This document shows, piece by piece, positions 35,603-44,944 of a stretch of DNA of 64,000 nt (position 1 is the first letter of the stretch; every line of letters begins with the position of its first letter). The notes beneath the pieces are model-generated. The model saw only the letters and a list, made by a program, of their open reading frames with translations, was not told where the DNA came from and ran no database searches. The position numbers and the translations under genes are program-made. The stretch comes from FEN-1219 sp963817615. GTDB taxonomy: Bacteria; Pseudomonadota; Gammaproteobacteria; Steroidobacterales; Rariloculaceae. The DNA is taken from contig CAWFPH010000003.1 of the NCBI GenBank assembly GCA_963817615.1, positions 1,364,001-1,428,000 on the forward strand, read 5' to 3'.

Positions 35603-37087
35603 ATGAATGCAAAGCTCGATCCACGGCTCTACATCAACGGCGGCTGGAGCGCTGCGGCGAACAAGAAGACGTTCCCCGTCTACAATCCGGCGACCGGTGA
35701 AATTTTCACCGAGGCGCCCGACGCGAGCCGCGCCGACGCTGCGGCCGCGATCGACGCGGCTCACGCCGCGCAGCCCGCCTGGGCCGCGTTGCCTCATTCG
35801 GAGCGCGCGCGGCTCGTCGCAAAAATCGCCGACGTGCTGACGGCCCGGCAGAAGGATTTTCAAGACGCGTTGATCGACGAGGGCGGCTCCTGGATCGGCA
35901 AGACGATGTTCGAGACGGGCTACAGCACCGGCGTGTACCGCGCGGCGGCGGCCGCCGCGTACCAGGTCACGGGCGAGATCCTGCCGTCGGATCACGGCAA
36001 GCTCTCTCTCGTCGTACGCGAGCCGCTCGGCGTGGTCTCCGTGATCTCGCCGTGGAACTTCCCGTTGATCTTGTCGTCGCGAGGCTTTGCGGTCGCGCTC
36101 GCGGTCGGCAACGCGATCGTGCTCAAGCCGTCCGAGGAGACGCCGGTCTCCGGCGGCTTGCTGATCGCCGAGATCCTCGAGGAAGCCGGTATCCCGAAGG
36201 GCGTCTTCAACGTGGTGACGTGCTCGCGCGACAACGTCGCGGCGGTCGGCGACGAGCTCATATCGAATCCGAAGGTGCGCGGCGTGAGCTTCACGGGCTC
36301 CACCGCAGTCGGCGCGCAGGTTGCGGCCAAGGCGGGCGGACTGCTCAAGAAGTGCTGCGTCGAGCTCGGCGGCAAGGACGCGCTGATCGTCCTCGACGAC
36401 GCCGACATCGAGCACGCCGTGAATGCCGCGACGTTCGGCTCGTTCATGCATCAAGGCCAAATCTGCATGTCGGTCGAGCGCATCATCGTGCACAAGGACG
36501 TCGCAGCCGAGTTCACTGAGAAGTTCGTGGCGAACACCAAGAAGCTCAAAGTCGGGAACCCGCGCGAGATGGCGAACTGCATCGGCCCGATCATCAACCA
36601 AAAGCAGCTGGACAAGATCCGCGCGCAGGTCGACGACGCGGTCGCGAAAGGCGCGAAGGTGCTCTGCGGCGGCAAGCACAAGGATCTCTACTTCGAGCCG
36701 ACGGTGCTCGCGAACGTCACGCGCGACATGAAGGTCATGCGCGAGGAAACGTTCGGACCGGTCGCACCGATCATAACCGTCGGCAGCGTCGACGAGGCCG
36801 TCGATGTCGCGAACGATTCCGAGTACGGCCTGTCGGCCGGCATCATCACGCGCAACGAGGAGCGCGCGCTCGCGATCGCGCGGCGCTTGAATACCGGCAT
36901 GGCTCACGTGAACGACAGCTCCGTGAACGACGAGCCGCACGTGCCGTTCGGCGGCGTGCGCGCGAGCGGCCTCGGCCGCCACGGCGGCAAAGCCGGCATC
37001 GATCAGTTCACCGAGATGCGCTGGATTACGCTCGAGCGAGGCGGCCGGCACTATCCGCCGCCGTTCATGATGAATCCGGGCCATTGA
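35603..37087 (+). CDS. Aldehyde dehydrogenase (NAD(P)+), benzaldehyde/vanillin-type
   Basis: A 494-residue ALDH. The catalytic Glu lies in VELGGKDALIVL and the nucleophilic Cys in HQGQICMSVERI. NAD binding is in SFTGSTAVG and the oxyanion region SPWNFPLI. The motifs NGGWSAA at the start and HVPFGGVRASGLGRHGG near the end place it with the salicylaldehyde/vanillin/benzaldehyde dehydrogenase group, but substrate assignment from sequence alone is weak. GGAGAA precedes the ATG. It is 151 bp upstream of the MetE-like gene. Confidence 0.9.
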   Translation: MNAKLDPRLYINGGWSAAANKKTFPVYNPATGEIFTEAPDASRADAAAAIDAAHAAQPAWAALPHSERARLVAKIADVLTARQKDFQDALIDEGGSWIGKTMFETGYSTGVYRAAAAAAYQVTGEILPSDHGKLSLVVREPLGVVSVISPWNFPLILSSRGFAVALAVGNAIVLKPSEETPVSGGLLIAEILEEAGIPKGVFNVVTCSRDNVAAVGDELISNPKVRGVSFTGSTAVGAQVAAKAGGLLKKCCVELGGKDALIVLDDADIEHAVNAATFGSFMHQGQICMSVERIIVHKDVAAEFTEKFVANTKKLKVGNPREMANCIGPIINQKQLDKIRAQVDDAVAKGAKVLCGGKHKDLYFEPTVLANVTRDMKVMREETFGPVAPIITVGSVDEAVDVANDSEYGLSAGIITRNEERALAIARRLNTGMAHVNDSSVNDEPHVPFGGVRASGLGRHGGKAGIDQFTEMRWITLERGGRHYPPPFMMNPGH

Positions 37088-37238
37088 TGCCGCGTGCGGC
37101 GACTCGGTCGCCGCGCGCGACGCGTGATCGAACCGCTCGGTCCGCGGCTATCCCGGCCGCCGGTCGATAACGTATACTGCGGGCCCTTTTTTCAAGAACG
37201 TGGCAGAACCACTGCCGGCTTAGGGGAGTACCGAAGAA

Positions 37239-38363
37239 ATGCCAAAGAAAGTCGTCGACAAGATTCTGCCCACCACGATGGTCGGTTCGTACCCTCGACC
37301 GGGCTGGTTCAAGCAGCAACTGCTGGGACGGGACATTCGCGTCGCGTTCAAAGAGGTCTCCCACGAGGAAGCCTATCAAGACGCGGTCGCCGCGGTGATC
37401 AACGATCAGATCGAGGCCGGCCTCGACATCGTGACCGACGGCAACATGTGGTACGACGATTATGTCGGCGTCATCGGCTCGTTCTGCTGGTATCTGTACG
37501 AGCGCATCCCGGGCTTCGAGCCGACCCGTAACCCGCACCCGTCCATGGTCAACGCCGGACCGAGCGCCGGTAAGACGTTCCTCGACGACTGGGGCGGCGT
37601 GATCAACAACGGCGCCGTGGACAAGGGGCACGACGCGCTGCGCTGGCCCGACCTCTACGACATCGCGAAGAAAGCGGCGGGCGACGTTCCGGTGAAGGTG
37701 TCGGTCGGCGCCGGTCCGGCCAACCTCGCGTGGCACGTCTACTTCGACAAGGACTCCTTCTACAAGAACGCCAAGGATCTGACCTTCGCGCTCTGCCCCA
37801 TCTTCAACAAGGAGATGAAGGAGCTCGTGAAGCACGGCGCGAAGTACTTGCAGATCGAGGACCTCGGCGCATGGCTGCCGCTGTTCTCGAACAACCAGGA
37901 CGACTACAAGTGGATCCGCGAGAGCATCGAGATGATGTGCGACGGCGTCGATGCGAAGATCGGCTGGCACTTCTGCTTCGGCAACGCGTGGGGTAACGAC
38001 ATCCTAGCGGCCAACTTCCCGCAGGGCTACCAGACGGTGCTGCCGCACTTCTGGAACACCGAAGGCGTCGACGAGTTCGTTCTGGACTACGCCAACCGTC
38101 ACATGGACGGCGTCGAGTTCCTGAAGAACTGCCCGAAGAACAAAGGCGTTCAGGTCGGCGTGCTCGACATCCGCACGAGCATGGTCGAGACGCCGGACAT
38201 GGTCGCGGATCGCGCCCGCAAGATCATCAAGGGCGGCTTGTCGCCCGAGCAGATCACGCTGAGCACGGACTGCGGCATGAAGCCGCTGGCTCGCATGGTC
38301 GCAAAGCTGAAGCTGAACGCGCTGGCCGAAGGCGCCGCGATCGTCCGCAAGGAAATCAGCTGA
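37239..38363 (+). CDS. Short MetE-like (cobalamin-independent methionine synthase family) protein
   Basis: A 374-residue protein matching only the C-terminal catalytic half of MetE (E. coli MetE is about 750). The N-terminal motif is TTMVGSYPRPGWF. Zinc ligands are recognisable as His and Cys in WHFCFGN (about 244 and 246) and Cys in STDCGMKPL (about 345); where classical MetE has Glu, the local alignment shows VLDYANR, so Asp near 283 may replace it. It likely moves a methyl group to a thiol, perhaps homocysteine, using a methyl-folate or other donor. A weak -10 TATACT sits at 37173. It faces the methyl-cycle operon at 39507-47346 convergently. Confidence 0.8.
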   Translation: MPKKVVDKILPTTMVGSYPRPGWFKQQLLGRDIRVAFKEVSHEEAYQDAVAAVINDQIEAGLDIVTDGNMWYDDYVGVIGSFCWYLYERIPGFEPTRNPHPSMVNAGPSAGKTFLDDWGGVINNGAVDKGHDALRWPDLYDIAKKAAGDVPVKVSVGAGPANLAWHVYFDKDSFYKNAKDLTFALCPIFNKEMKELVKHGAKYLQIEDLGAWLPLFSNNQDDYKWIRESIEMMCDGVDAKIGWHFCFGNAWGNDILAANFPQGYQTVLPHFWNTEGVDEFVLDYANRHMDGVEFLKNCPKNKGVQVGVLDIRTSMVETPDMVADRARKIIKGGLSPEQITLSTDCGMKPLARMVAKLKLNALAEGAAIVRKEIS

Positions 38364-38774
38364 GCACGCTCGATCCGTAGGATCGAGGTGGCAAACGCGG
38401 GCCGGTCGATCCGGCCCGCGTCGTTTTCGGGGCCGCAAGAGCCGGCCCGGGGGACGGAGCGAAGATGGCCGACGTTGGCGTCGCTGGGACGGCGGTTCCT
38501 CGTATGAACGCTTCATGGGCCGCTGGAGCCGCGCGGGCATGGGCCGTGAGGGGTCGGCCTGCTCGAAAGACGGCGGCCGCGCGAGCGGCGTAAGCGCTCG
38601 GACCGGCGGCACGCTCGCGCCCTCCACGGGTCCAGTTGCGATCGAGCGCTGCATACAGCGAAGGCTCGCGGCGGCGCCGCTGGCCCGGGTGCGACTCTGA
38701 CGCTAGACTGCTCGCGCATAGCGGGCGCTGAGCGAATCGGTTTGCGAGCCCGCGTCTCCCGAGGACCGATCCTG
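38364..38774. other. 411-bp region after the MetE-like gene
   Basis: The first 65 bases hold two hairpins listed separately. The remainder (38430-38740) is GC-rich with no gene that I can support on either strand; open frames there have low-complexity Arg/Ala translations. A possible start region for the next gene is at 38761. Confidence 0.5.
38369..38427 (+). terminator. Double-hairpin terminator after the MetE-like gene
   Basis: The first stem is CTCGATCC/GGATCGAG (38369-38376 with 38380-38387), loop GTA. The second is an 11-bp perfect stem, ACGCGGGCCGG (38395-38405) with CCGGCCCGCGT (38411-38421), loop TCGAT, followed by CGTTTTC. This is the clearest intrinsic terminator in the window. 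Confidence 0.8.
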
Positions 38775-39410
38775 TTGGAAACACACGCCCACGTTCCGCA
38801 AAGCGGGAGCACGGCGGCGCATTGGGTCGTCGAGGTCGTGCTCATCCTCGTCAGCGTCGGCTTGGGCTTCGGCCTCGCGGAGTATCGGGACTACAGGGCC
38901 GACCGCCAGCTCGGCACGCGCGTCCTCGACGGCCTGCGCGACGAGATCGAGGCCAACTTGGCAACCGTCGAGCCGCTCGTTCCCGTGCACCGCCAGTGGC
39001 TCAAAGCGCTACAGAATGCCGCGAATGCGCCGGCCGACGGCCGCAGCGCCATCGAGCTGTGGTTCGCGACGCGCCCGCAGCTGCCGGCCGACGCGAAATC
39101 GCCGTTCGGCTTTTTGCGGCGCAGCGCGTGGGACGCCGCGCTCTCCGGGAATGCACTGCGGCTTGTCGACTTCGATTTGAGCGAGGGGCTGTCCGAGACC
39201 TACCGAATCCAGGACGTGGTGACGGCGAACGTGGACCGGCTCGCGAACGGCGCGTTCACCGCAACGGCCACCTTCGATCCGGCCGACGAGAACGCGGCCG
39301 CTCGAATGCTCCTGCTGACGCTCGCGGACATCGAGTCGGCCGAGGAAGCGCTGCTCGACGCTTATCGACGACGGCTGCCGGCGATCGGTGCCGCGGCCGG
39401 ACACCGCTAG
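38775..39410 (+). CDS. Hypothetical membrane-anchored protein
   Basis: A 211-residue protein of unknown function. One N-terminal helix (WVVEVVLILVSVGLGFGLAEY) is followed by a soluble, mainly helical domain. The pattern, with EYRDYRADRQLGTRVLDGLRDEIEAN, matches a widespread class of short inner-membrane hypothetical proteins in gammaproteobacteria. I placed the start at the TTG at 38775-38777, nine bases after GAGGA; an upstream TTG at 38742 is also in frame. Confidence 0.65.
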   Translation: METHAHVPQSGSTAAHWVVEVVLILVSVGLGFGLAEYRDYRADRQLGTRVLDGLRDEIEANLATVEPLVPVHRQWLKALQNAANAPADGRSAIELWFATRPQLPADAKSPFGFLRRSAWDAALSGNALRLVDFDLSEGLSETYRIQDVVTANVDRLANGAFTATATFDPADENAAARMLLLTLADIESAEEALLDAYRRRLPAIGAAAGHR

Positions 39411-39417
39411 CGGCACG

Positions 39418-39457
39418 CGCCGCGGCCGCCGGCCGCGCAGCGGCTGCGGCCGCGGCG
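39418..39457. repeat. 12-bp perfect inverted repeat between convergent genes
   Basis: CGCCGCGGCCGC (39418-39429) and GCGGCCGCGGCG (39446-39457) are perfect complements around a 16-base GC loop. It sits between the end of the hypothetical membrane gene and the end of fhs, so it could stop transcription from both sides, although it has no T tract. Confidence 0.55.
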
Positions 39458-39506
39458 TCCGTCGGCCCGGGGTTCGGACACCAGACGCCGCCGGCCGTGA
39501 GCCGTG

Positions 39507-41183
39507 CTACGCCAGCCCGACGACGTTGCCGTCCGCGTCGATGTCGATGTTGTCGGACGCGGGCTTCCGCGGCAGGCCCGGCATCGTCATCATGTCGCCC
39601 GACAACACGACCATGAAACCCGCGCCGGCGTTCAGGTAAACGTCGCGCACGTTGAACACGTGGCCGCTCGGCGCACCCCGCAGCTTCGGATCGGTCGAGA
39701 ACGAGTACTGCGTCTTCGCGATGCAGATCGGCAGGTTGCCGAAGCCGTCTTCCTGGAACTTCTCGATCTTGTTGCGCACGCTCGTGTCGGCAACCACCTC
39801 GCTTGCATGGTAGATGCTCTTCGCGACCTTGCCGATCTTCTTCCACAGCGCGTCCGCGTCCTCGTAGACGAACTTCAGCGAGCCGGGCTTCGTGTCGATC
39901 AACTTCACCATCGACTTCGCGAGCTCGGTAGCGCCCTTCGAGCCGTTCGCGAAGTGCGTGCAGACGAGTGCCTCCACGCCCTTTTCCGCGAGGTGCTTCT
40001 TGATCATGTCGAGCTCGCGGTCCGTGTCGCTGCCGAACCGGTTGAGCGCGACGATCACGGGCAGACCGTAACATTCGCGGATGTTGTCGACGTGTCGATC
40101 CATATTCGCGAGGCCCTGCATCAGCGCCTTCGTGTCCTCGCTGTTCACGTCCTCGATCTTGGCGCCGCCCGAGTACTTGAGCGCGCGCGCCGTGCCCACG
40201 AGCACCGCCGCCGAGGGCCGAAGGCCCGACTTGCGGCACTTGATGTCGACGAATTTCTCGGCGCCGAGATCCGCACCGAAGCCGGCCTCGGTCACGACGT
40301 AGTCGGCGAGCTTGAGCGCGGTCTGGGTCGCAAGCACGGAGTTGCAGCCGTGCGCGATGTTCGCGAATGGGCCGCCGTGCACCAGCGTCGGCGTGTTCTC
40401 GAGCGTTTGCACGAGATTCGGCTTGATCGCCTCCTTCATGAGCACGGTCATCGCACCCTGCGCGTTCAGCTCGGCCGCGCGGATCGGCTTGTTGTCGCGC
40501 GTGTAGCCGACGATGATCTGCTTGAAGCGCTCGCGCATGTCGCCCAGGGACGACGACAGGCAGAGGATCGCCATGATCTCGGACGCGGCCACGATGTCGT
40601 AGCCGGTCTCGCGCGGGAACCCGTTGGCCGTGCCGCCGAGCCCGTTGACGATGTGACGCAGGCTGCGGTCGTTCATGTCGAGCACGCGGCGCCACATTGG
40701 ACGGCGGACGTCGAAACCGAGCTGGTTACCGAAATAGATGTGGTTGTCGACGAGCGCCGCGAGAAGGTTGTGGGCGATGCTCACCGCGTGGAAGTCGCCC
40801 GTGAAATGCAGATTGATGTCTTCCATCGGCGCAACCTGGGAATGGCCGCCGCCGGCGCCGCCGCCCTTCACGCCGAAACAGGGTCCAAGCGACGGCTCGC
40901 GCACGCAGATCATCGCCTTCTTGCCAATCGCGTTCAGCGCGTCGCCCAAGCCGATCGTGGTCGTGGTCTTGCCCTCGCCGGCCGGCGTGGGCGTGATCGC
41001 GGTGACGAGGATCAGCTTGCCATCGGGCCCCGACTTGACCTTCTCGATCAGCTCCGACGACAGCTTGGCCTTGTAGTGGCCATACGGCTCCAAGTCCTCC
41101 TCGGCGATCCCGAGGCGCTCCTTCGCGAGCGGAATGATCTTCTTGAGCTTCGCGCTGCGCGCTATCGTCAGGTCGTCTTTCAT
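39507..41183 (-). CDS. fhs: Formate-tetrahydrofolate ligase
   Basis: Fhs makes 10-formyl-THF from formate, THF and ATP. The 558-residue product has the P-loop TPTPAGEGKTTTTIGLGDAL, the folate/formyl-phosphate region REPSLGPCFGVKGGGAGGG and FTGDFHAV, all family hallmarks, and a normal length. It is the last gene of the methyl-cycle operon, 75 bp after ahcY with a strong inverted repeat between them. It would supply one-carbon units; the FolD needed to turn 10-formyl-THF into methylene-THF is not in the window. Confidence 0.97.
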   Translation of the reverse strand: MKDDLTIARSAKLKKIIPLAKERLGIAEEDLEPYGHYKAKLSSELIEKVKSGPDGKLILVTAITPTPAGEGKTTTTIGLGDALNAIGKKAMICVREPSLGPCFGVKGGGAGGGHSQVAPMEDINLHFTGDFHAVSIAHNLLAALVDNHIYFGNQLGFDVRRPMWRRVLDMNDRSLRHIVNGLGGTANGFPRETGYDIVAASEIMAILCLSSSLGDMRERFKQIIVGYTRDNKPIRAAELNAQGAMTVLMKEAIKPNLVQTLENTPTLVHGGPFANIAHGCNSVLATQTALKLADYVVTEAGFGADLGAEKFVDIKCRKSGLRPSAAVLVGTARALKYSGGAKIEDVNSEDTKALMQGLANMDRHVDNIRECYGLPVIVALNRFGSDTDRELDMIKKHLAEKGVEALVCTHFANGSKGATELAKSMVKLIDTKPGSLKFVYEDADALWKKIGKVAKSIYHASEVVADTSVRNKIEKFQEDGFGNLPICIAKTQYSFSTDPKLRGAPSGHVFNVRDVYLNAGAGFMVVLSGDMMTMPGLPRKPASDNIDIDADGNVVGLA

Positions 41184-41223
41184 CGTCGTGTCACCGCCGT
41201 TTGAATCGAAGAGAGAGGGGCGG

Positions 41224-41251
41224 CGCCCCGGCCGCGAGCGCGACCGGGGCG
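41224..41251 (-). repeat. 12-bp stem between ahcY and fhs
   Basis: CGCCCCGGCCGC (41224-41235) and GCGACCGGGGCG (41240-41251) pair over 12 positions, one of them a wobble on the RNA, with a four-base loop. Lying eight bases beyond the ahcY stop and followed by a CT-rich stretch on the minus strand, it may partly terminate or stabilise the transcript before fhs. Confidence 0.5.
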
Positions 41252-41258
41252 GAGCGCA

Positions 41259-42692
41259 TCAATAGCGATAGTGATCGGCCTTGTAGGGGCCGCTGACCGG
41301 CACGCCGAGGTAGTCGGCCTGCATCTTGGACAGCGTCTCGAGCTGCGCGCCGAGCTTGTCCAAATGCAATCGCGCAACCTTCTCGTCCAAGTGCTTCGGC
41401 AGCACGTACACGCCGAGCGGATACTTCGCCGTGTTCGTGTAGAGCTCGATCTGAGCGAGGGTCTGGTTGGTGAAGCTCGAAGACATCACGAAGCTCGGGT
41501 GGCCCGTCGCGCAACCGAGGTTCACGAGGCGTCCCTCGGCAAGCAGGATGATGCTGTTGCCGTTCGGCCACGTGATCTTGTGCACCTGCGGCTTGATCTC
41601 TTCCCACTTGTACTTCTTGATCTTCGCGACCTGAATCTCGTTGTCGAAGTGGCCGATGTTGCAGACGATCGCGTTGTGCTTCATCTGCTTCATGTGCTTC
41701 TCGGTGATCACATCGACGCAGCCCGTGGTCGTGACGAACACGTCGCCGATCTTGCAGGCATCCTCCATGCGCATCACGTCGTAGCCTTCCATCGCGGCTT
41801 GCAGCGCGCAGATGGGATCGATCTCCGTGATGATCACGCGTGCGGACTGCGCGCGCAGCGACTGCGCCGAGCCCTTGCCCACGTCGCCGTAGCCCGCGAC
41901 GACCGCGATCTTGCCGGCCAGCATCACGTCCGTCGCACGGTTGATGCCGTCGACGAGCGAGTGGCGGCAGCCGTAGAGGTTGTCGAACTTCGACTTCGTG
42001 ACCGAGTCGTTCACGTTGATCGCGGGGAACAGCAGCCTGCCCTTCTTGTGCATCTGATAGAGGCGATGCACGCCCGTGGTCGTCTCCTCGGAGACGCCGC
42101 GGATCTGGCTCGGCATGTTCTTGAAGCGCTTCGGATCCTTCTTGATCGACTTCTTGAGCTGCGCGTACAGAACCGCCTCTTCCTCGCTCTCGGGCTTCTT
42201 GTTGAGCACGGCCGGGTTCTTCGTCGCCTCGTAGCCCAAGTGCACGAACAGCGTCGCATCGCCGCCGTCGTCGAGAATCATGTTCGGGCCTTCGCTGTTG
42301 CCCCAGTCGAGCGTGCGGTCGATGAAATCCCAGTACTCCTCGAGCGACTCGCCCTTGTACGCGAATACGGGGGTGCCGCGCGCGGCGATCGCCGAGGCGG
42401 CGTGATCCTGCGTCGAGAACACGTTGCAGCTCGCCCAGCGGACCTTCGCGCCCAGCGCCTGCAGCGTCTCGATCAGTACGGCGGTCTGAATCGTCATGTG
42501 CAGCGAGCCCGTGATGCGCGCGCCCTTCAACGTCTGCTTCGGACCGAACTCCGCCCGGGTCGCCATGAGCCCCGGCATCTCGTGCTCGGCGAGCTCGATT
42601 TCCTTGCGCCCGTACTCGGCGAGCCCGATATCTTTGACGAAGTAGTCGTTGAACTCCTGCTTAGCGCGGACCGCGCGTGCCTGCTTAGCCAT
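41259..42692 (-). CDS. ahcY: Adenosylhomocysteinase
   Basis: AhcY hydrolyses S-adenosylhomocysteine to adenosine and homocysteine, relieving product inhibition of methyltransferases. The 477-residue product has an NAD-binding GYGDVGKGSAQSL, the preceding DSVTKSKFDNLYGCRHS, and the C-terminal GPYKADHYRY that completes the neighbour's active site. It includes the roughly 40-residue insertion typical of proteobacterial enzymes (around KKPESEEEAVLYAQLKK). It follows the kinase gene by 33 bp. Confidence 0.98.
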   Translation of the reverse strand: MAKQARAVRAKQEFNDYFVKDIGLAEYGRKEIELAEHEMPGLMATRAEFGPKQTLKGARITGSLHMTIQTAVLIETLQALGAKVRWASCNVFSTQDHAASAIAARGTPVFAYKGESLEEYWDFIDRTLDWGNSEGPNMILDDGGDATLFVHLGYEATKNPAVLNKKPESEEEAVLYAQLKKSIKKDPKRFKNMPSQIRGVSEETTTGVHRLYQMHKKGRLLFPAINVNDSVTKSKFDNLYGCRHSLVDGINRATDVMLAGKIAVVAGYGDVGKGSAQSLRAQSARVIITEIDPICALQAAMEGYDVMRMEDACKIGDVFVTTTGCVDVITEKHMKQMKHNAIVCNIGHFDNEIQVAKIKKYKWEEIKPQVHKITWPNGNSIILLAEGRLVNLGCATGHPSFVMSSSFTNQTLAQIELYTNTAKYPLGVYVLPKHLDEKVARLHLDKLGAQLETLSKMQADYLGVPVSGPYKADHYRY

Positions 42693-42725
42693 TTAGCGTC
42701 TCCTGTTACCTGAGTCTCGAATTGC

Positions 42726-43661
42726 CTATTTCAAAGCGCGGCCGAATGCGGCCTTGAAGCGCCTCTTGAATTGCTCGCGCGTGAAACTGTGGTTTTGCGT
42801 GCCATGCTGCTCGATCTTGATCGAGCCCATCAGGCTCGCGATGCGCCCCGTCGTCTCCCAATCGAGCTTGCTCGACAACCCATAGAGGAGGCCCGCGCGG
42901 TACGCATCGCCGCAACCGGTCGGGTCGGCCACGGTCTTCGGTTTGACGGTCGGGATCTTGTAGGTCTTGTCCTTCGTATGGATCTCCGATCCCTTGGCGC
43001 CCAGGGTCACGATCAGCGCGTCCACGCGCGAGGTGATGTCGCCCTCGTCCCAGCCGGTGCGGTCCTTGAGCAACTGCCACTCGTAGTCGTTCACCGTGAC
43101 CCAGGTGGCCTGCTCGATGAACTGCCGCAGGTCGTCGCCGTTGAACATCGGCATGCCCTGTCCCGGATCGAAGATGAACGGGATCTTTGCGCGCTTGAAC
43201 TGCGCCGCGTGCTTGATCATGCCGTTGCGCCCGTCGGGCGACACGATGCCGATCTTCACGCCCTTCGCATCGGCGACCTTGTTCTTCTCCGAATAGTTCA
43301 TCGCGCCCGGATGAAACGCGGTGATCTGATTGTCGTCGAGATCGGTCGTGATGAAGGCTTGCGCCGTCAAGTGAGCGTCGAGCGTGCGAATGTGGTCCTG
43401 TCGGATGCCGCACTTCTTGAGCCATTTACGGTAGAGATCGAAGTCGCTGCCGACGGTCGCCATCGGCAGCGGATCGCCGCCGAGCAGCTTCAGATTGTAG
43501 GCGATGTTGGTCGCACACCCGCCGAACTCGCGACGCAGGCGCGGCACGAGGAAGGACACGTTCAGGATGTGAATCTGATCCGGAAGAATGTGGTTCTTGA
43601 ACGAATCCTCGAACACCATGATGTTGTCATAGGCCGCGGACCCACAAATTAGCGCCGTCAT
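42726..43661 (-). CDS. PfkB-family kinase, probable adenosine kinase
   Basis: A 311-residue ribokinase-fold enzyme. The N-terminal GGCATNIAYNLKLLGG is the substrate-side di-glycine motif, and DPTGCGDAYRAGLLYG is the PfkB signature with the catalytic Asp. Between ahcY and metK it most likely phosphorylates adenosine released by AhcY to AMP, pulling the hydrolase forward. Sequence alone cannot separate adenosine from sugar kinases. The start ATG (43659-43661) follows GAGGA; upstream in-frame codons look non-coding. Confidence 0.85.
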   Translation of the reverse strand: MTALICGSAAYDNIMVFEDSFKNHILPDQIHILNVSFLVPRLRREFGGCATNIAYNLKLLGGDPLPMATVGSDFDLYRKWLKKCGIRQDHIRTLDAHLTAQAFITTDLDDNQITAFHPGAMNYSEKNKVADAKGVKIGIVSPDGRNGMIKHAAQFKRAKIPFIFDPGQGMPMFNGDDLRQFIEQATWVTVNDYEWQLLKDRTGWDEGDITSRVDALIVTLGAKGSEIHTKDKTYKIPTVKPKTVADPTGCGDAYRAGLLYGLSSKLDWETTGRIASLMGSIKIEQHGTQNHSFTREQFKRRFKAAFGRALK

Positions 43662-43751
43662 TCTTGTCCTCTTCCGTTCGTAACGAGTCGCATCGAACCG
43701 GCGGCGCGCCGGCACCCCGCGAACGGAGCGCCGGCGTCGGCCGGAATGGAT

Positions 43752-44903
43752 CTACTTGGCGTCCGACTTGAGCGCAGCGGCCCGGTCGGTCTTCTCCCAG
43801 CTGAACTCCGAGCGGCCGAAGTGACCGTAGGAAGCGGTCTTCTTGTAGATCGGCTTCAGCAGATCGAGCATCTTGATGATGCCGTACGGGCGCAGGTCGA
43901 AGTTCTTGTTGACGGCGGCCACGATCTTCTCCTCGGGCACCTTGTTCGTGCCGAAGGTCTCGACCGTTACCGAGGTGGGCTTCGCCACGCCGATCGCGTA
44001 CGACACCTGGATTTCGCAGCGGTCAGCGAGGCCGGCCGCCACCACGTTCTTAGCGACGTAGCGCGCCGCGTAAGCGGCGGAGCGATCGACTTTCGACGGG
44101 TCCTTGCCCGAGAACGCGCCGCCGCCGTGGCGCGCGAAGCCGCCGTACGTGTCGACGATGATTTTGCGTCCCGTGAGACCGCAGTCGCCCATCGGACCGC
44201 CGATCACGAATCGACCGGTCGGGTTGATGTGGTATTGCGTGTTCTTGTCGAGCCACTTGGTCGGCAGCACCGGCTTGATGATCTCCTCCATCACGGCCTC
44301 TTGGAGATCCTTGAGCGAGATGTCGGGGCTGTGCTGAGTGGAGAGCACCACCGCATCGACGCCGACCGGCTTGTCGTTCTCGTAGCGGAACGTGCACTGG
44401 CTCTTCGCGTCGGGACGCAGCCACGGCAGCTTGCCGTTCTTTCTGACCTCGGCCTGCTTCTCGACGAGCCGGTGCGAGTAGATGATCGGCGCGGGCATCA
44501 AGCTGTCCGTCTCGTTGGTGGCGTAGCCGAACATCAGACCCTGGTCGCCGGCGCCCTGCTCTTCGGGGCTCTTGCGGTCGACGCCTTGAGCGATGTCCTG
44601 CGACTGCTTACCGAGACCGTTCAACACGGCGCAAGTCGTGCCGTCGAAGCCCTTGTCGGAGTGGTCGTAGCCGATCTCGAGCACCGTCGCTCGGACCAAA
44701 TGCTCGACCTCGATCACGGCGTTCGTCGTGATCTCCCCGGCGACGAGCACCAGGCCGGTCTTCGTCAGCGTCTCGCACGCCACGCGGCTGGTCGGCGCCT
44801 GCGCCAGGATCGCGTCCAGGATCGCATCGGAGATTTGATCCGCCATCTTGTCCGGATGGCCTTCCGACACGGACTCCGAAGTAAACAGATATGACTTGCT
44901 CAT
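43752..44903 (-). CDS. metK: S-adenosylmethionine synthetase
   Basis: MetK makes SAM from methionine and ATP. The 383-residue product begins SYLFTSESVSEGHPDKMADQISDA and has GDQGLMFGYATNE and the P-loop-like GGGAFSGKDPSKVDRSAAY. Length is normal. It sits inside the methyl-cycle operon between a MetF-like reductase and the kinase. About 40 bp separate it from the reductase gene. Confidence 0.98.
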   Translation of the reverse strand: MSKSYLFTSESVSEGHPDKMADQISDAILDAILAQAPTSRVACETLTKTGLVLVAGEITTNAVIEVEHLVRATVLEIGYDHSDKGFDGTTCAVLNGLGKQSQDIAQGVDRKSPEEQGAGDQGLMFGYATNETDSLMPAPIIYSHRLVEKQAEVRKNGKLPWLRPDAKSQCTFRYENDKPVGVDAVVLSTQHSPDISLKDLQEAVMEEIIKPVLPTKWLDKNTQYHINPTGRFVIGGPMGDCGLTGRKIIVDTYGGFARHGGGAFSGKDPSKVDRSAAYAARYVAKNVVAAGLADRCEIQVSYAIGVAKPTSVTVETFGTNKVPEEKIVAAVNKNFDLRPYGIIKMLDLLKPIYKKTASYGHFGRSEFSWEKTDRAAALKSDAK

Positions 44904-44944
44904 AAGTTCCCTACCGTTGGTTTTCGCTCTATCGACAAAGGAAA

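Noticed and set aside
35027..37084. A 685-codon open frame antisense to the aldehyde dehydrogenase and phospholipase D genes
   Set aside because: Its translation is Arg/Asp/His-rich low complexity with no family similarity. It is the expected mirror of GC-rich codon usage.
38430..38760. Small genes on either strand after the double-hairpin terminator
   Set aside because: Open frames exist on both strands, but translations are low-complexity and lack ribosome binding sites.
41184..44944. SAH or SAM riboswitch within the methyl-cycle operon
   Set aside because: The gaps between genes are short and I could not match the conserved SAH or SAM riboswitch cores; a covariance search would be decisive.
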